A stretch of DNA of 64,000 nucleotides, from NCBI GenBank assembly GCA_023382455.1, contig JAHDVX010000001.1:1-64000 (forward strand), read 5' to 3'. Of this stretch, positions 62,383-64,000 are shown piece by piece. Numbering within the stretch: position 1 is the first letter of the stretch; each line of letters begins with the position of its first letter. Origin of the DNA: Flavobacteriales bacterium (lineage in GTDB: Bacteria > Bacteroidota > Bacteroidia > Flavobacteriales_F > PHOS-HE28). The notes under the pieces were generated by a model. The model worked only from the letters and a program-made list of their open reading frames with translations, was not told where the DNA came from and searched no databases. A program made the position numbers and the translations under genes.

Positions 62383-64000
62383 GGGGCCGGGCCTAGGAGG
62401 AATTGTTGTTCGGGCGTTTTCAGGTCGTCGTGGTCGCCACGCAATCGGCGGAAGCGTTCGCGCGCCTGCACGGTGAAAATGCTGCCGCTTTGTTCGAACA
62501 GCAACTTCTCATACCATTTCTTCGCTTGTTCGGCATCCTTCAGGTCGTTCTCGTAGAGGCGCCCGAGGTCGTACATGGCATTGTCCACCAGGATGTCGTT
62601 GGGATAGAGCTCCACCACCTTCTCCAGGTAGCCGGCGGCCTCGGTGAACCGATGGCGTGCGTGGGCGATGCGGAAGCGTTCGTACAGGATGTCGTCACCC
62701 ATCTTGTCCATGGGGTAGCGGGCCTGCAGGGTGTCCAGCACGGCCAGTGCGCTGTCATACTGGTGCTGCACCACCAGCAGCTGGGCGTTGGCGAAGAGGC
62801 TCAGCGGCGCGCTCACCGTGTCCGTGCCCAGGTTGTCGCTGATGAGCAGCGACAGCTCCATGGCATCGTTGGAAATGAGCTTGCTGGTGCTGGCCTTCAG
62901 CACGTCGAGCTGGGCCTTGGCCCAAAGGAAATCGCCCGTGTAGAAGCTCACTTTGGCATTGCGGAGCCGCGCCTCGTGCCCCAAGGGATCACCCTTGAAG
63001 TCGAGGTCCACCTGGGAGAAAAGCAGTGAGGCATCCCAGATATCGCCGTTCAGGATTTGGATGTCGCCCAACTGGAGCTTCAGGCCGGCCTGTTCCTTGC
63101 GCCCGAGGCCCGGCATGGGGATGGCCCGCTCCAGCACCTGCACCGCGCCGGGGGAATCGTTGAGGTAATAGGCCTCCAGCCGGGCGAGCCCGCTGATGAG
63201 CTTGATGTTGGCCGGGGTACTTCCCAGCTCAGCCAGGGTTCCCAAGTAGAGCTGCTTCAACTCCTGCAGCTCCTGCGGTGCGGGTTCCGGCTGGCCGGTC
63301 ACCTGGGCGTCCTTGGCCATCACCTCCCCTATCCGGGCCGCACCGTACCACGGGAAATCGGTACCGAGCGAAACTACATAGGCGTAGCATTTCGCGGCCG
63401 TTGCCCAATCCTGGTTGTTCACGGCCATGTCGCCCAGGGCCATCACGCGCTGGCCACCCTCGTTGAAACGCTTGTCCATGGCCTTGCTCTGGACCAGGGC
63501 GCTGGCCAGGTCCTTGCGCTGGATGTACACCCAGATGAGCATCTCAGGGAAGAGCGCATTGTCCGGCTGTTTCTGGATGCGGCGCAGCAGCTCGGTGCGC
63601 AGCAGGTCCGAGCGCGGGTCGGCACTGTCGAAGTCGATGAAGCGGCCCAGGCCGTTCTGCACGGCCTGCAGGTAGGCCGGGTTCACCTGCAAGAGGTCCA
63701 GGTAATCGCTGATGGTGCCCGCCACATCACCCTTGGCGGCACGGAGGTTCGCGGTTTCGTAAAAGAAATCACTGCCGCTGCGCAGCAGTTTCCGTCCCTT
63801 CTCGTAGGTCTGCAGCGCGAGGTCGAGCTCGTTGTTGCGCGTGAAGGCGTTGGCCAGGTTGCGGATGGCGACCTGGTCGGCGGTGAGGTTCTTCAAGGCC
63901 TTGTCGAACTGCTGTTGGGCCTTGGCCGTGTCGCCCGCGAGCTTCAGGACCATGCCCAGGTCCACCAGGTAGCGGGAGGCGTCGTTCTCCTTGCGTAGGC
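62379..64000 (-). CDS. TPR protein, 5' end beyond the window
   Basis: At least 540 residues, open through the right edge, so the true N-terminus (and probably a signal peptide) is missing. The visible part is a string of tetratricopeptide-like repeats (AKAQQQFDKALKNLTADQVA, ELDLALQTYEKGRKLLRSGS, RFTEAAGYLEKVVELYPNDI, MYDLGRLYENDLKDAEQAKK), ending RFRRLRGDHDDLKTPEQQFLLGP. Such proteins act as scaffolds, often in the Bacteroidota envelope. It is translationally coupled to DUF4286 and rsmA. No enzymatic domain is visible. Confidence 0.85.
   Translation of the reverse strand, partial: LRKENDASRYLVDLGMVLKLAGDTAKAQQQFDKALKNLTADQVAIRNLANAFTRNNELDLALQTYEKGRKLLRSGSDFFYETANLRAAKGDVAGTISDYLDLLQVNPAYLQAVQNGLGRFIDFDSADPRSDLLRTELLRRIQKQPDNALFPEMLIWVYIQRKDLASALVQSKAMDKRFNEGGQRVMALGDMAVNNQDWATAAKCYAYVVSLGTDFPWYGAARIGEVMAKDAQVTGQPEPAPQELQELKQLYLGTLAELGSTPANIKLISGLARLEAYYLNDSPGAVQVLERAIPMPGLGRKEQAGLKLQLGDIQILNGDIWDASLLFSQVDLDFKGDPLGHEARLRNAKVSFYTGDFLWAKAQLDVLKASTSKLISNDAMELSLLISDNLGTDTVSAPLSLFANAQLLVVQHQYDSALAVLDTLQARYPMDKMGDDILYERFRIAHARHRFTEAAGYLEKVVELYPNDILVDNAMYDLGRLYENDLKDAEQAKKWYEKLLFEQSGSIFTVQARERFRRLRGDHDDLKTPEQQFLLGPAP

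Overview
The window comes from a GC-rich member of the Bacteroidota, most likely Flavobacteriales. Supporting signs are the gliding/type IX secretion (T9SS) genes gldB and gldC, several secreted proteins with T9SS C-terminal sorting domains, a SprB-repeat protein, PorT-like and TonB-linked barrels, a split atpD-atpC pair, and recurrent Bacteroidota-type -7 promoter elements (TAnnTTTG, here often TAnnTTCG). Coding density is high, and operons are built largely from 4-nt ATGA or GTGA overlaps. I see no tRNA, rRNA, CRISPR array, transposase, integrase or prophage gene.

Layout. 1-409 has no credible gene but two strong inverted repeats. 410-4724 is a minus-strand three-gene surface operon (SprB-repeat/tail-fibre-like protein, T9SS-exported GH16 glycosidase, small barrel); its first gene carries a C10 homopolymer at codons 4-7, and its last two genes look less GC-rich than the rest of the window. 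4851-10091 holds an LRR protein, ribF, atpD-atpC and a MuiA-like protein. 10167-12242 is a P-domain/CotH/T9SS gene broken by two in-frame stops. Then come a fatty-acid desaturase, an RRM protein and a large TonB-type barrel.

16602-23574 looks like a haem-acquisition locus: a HmuY-like lipoprotein coupled by ATGA to a HmuR-like receptor with FRAP and NPDL boxes, a second HmuY-like protein carrying a T9SS sorting domain, and a neighbouring two-component system. 23661-39981 is the division and cell-wall (dcw) cluster on the minus strand: mraZ-rsmH-ftsL-ftsI-murE-mraY-murD-[orphan]-ftsW-murG-murC-ftsQ-ftsA-ftsZ-yqeY. The orphan is a free-standing, degenerate copy of the MurD C-terminal domain. 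The mraZ promoter carries MraZ-type 10-bp-period boxes.

Divergent from mraZ, 40268-46014 encodes a compact pathway for polyprenyl-phosphoryl-arabinose, known mainly from mycobacterial arabinan synthesis: a UbiA-type DPPR synthase, a natural DprE1-DprE2 fusion, a HAD phosphatase, a one-helix envelope protein and a GT-C membrane glycosyltransferase. It lies between mraZ and the alpha/beta hydrolase-engB-gldC-gldB block that I recall as usually sitting next to mraZ in related genomes, so it may be an inserted envelope-glycan module.

46017-64000 contains that hydrolase-engB-gldCB block, a PorT-like barrel, nadE, a rhodanese lipoprotein, fbp and a GNAT. It also has a SAM-I riboswitch-controlled metB-like/hom/lysC operon, a membrane protein with a possible Hpt-like C-terminus, a GDPD, a 2-hydroxyacid dehydrogenase coupled to mgtE, and an rsmA-DUF4286-TPR operon that runs off the right edge. 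The strongest candidates for undescribed biology are the arabinose cassette beside the dcw cluster, the orphan MurD C-terminal-domain protein, and the two-form HmuY haem locus.
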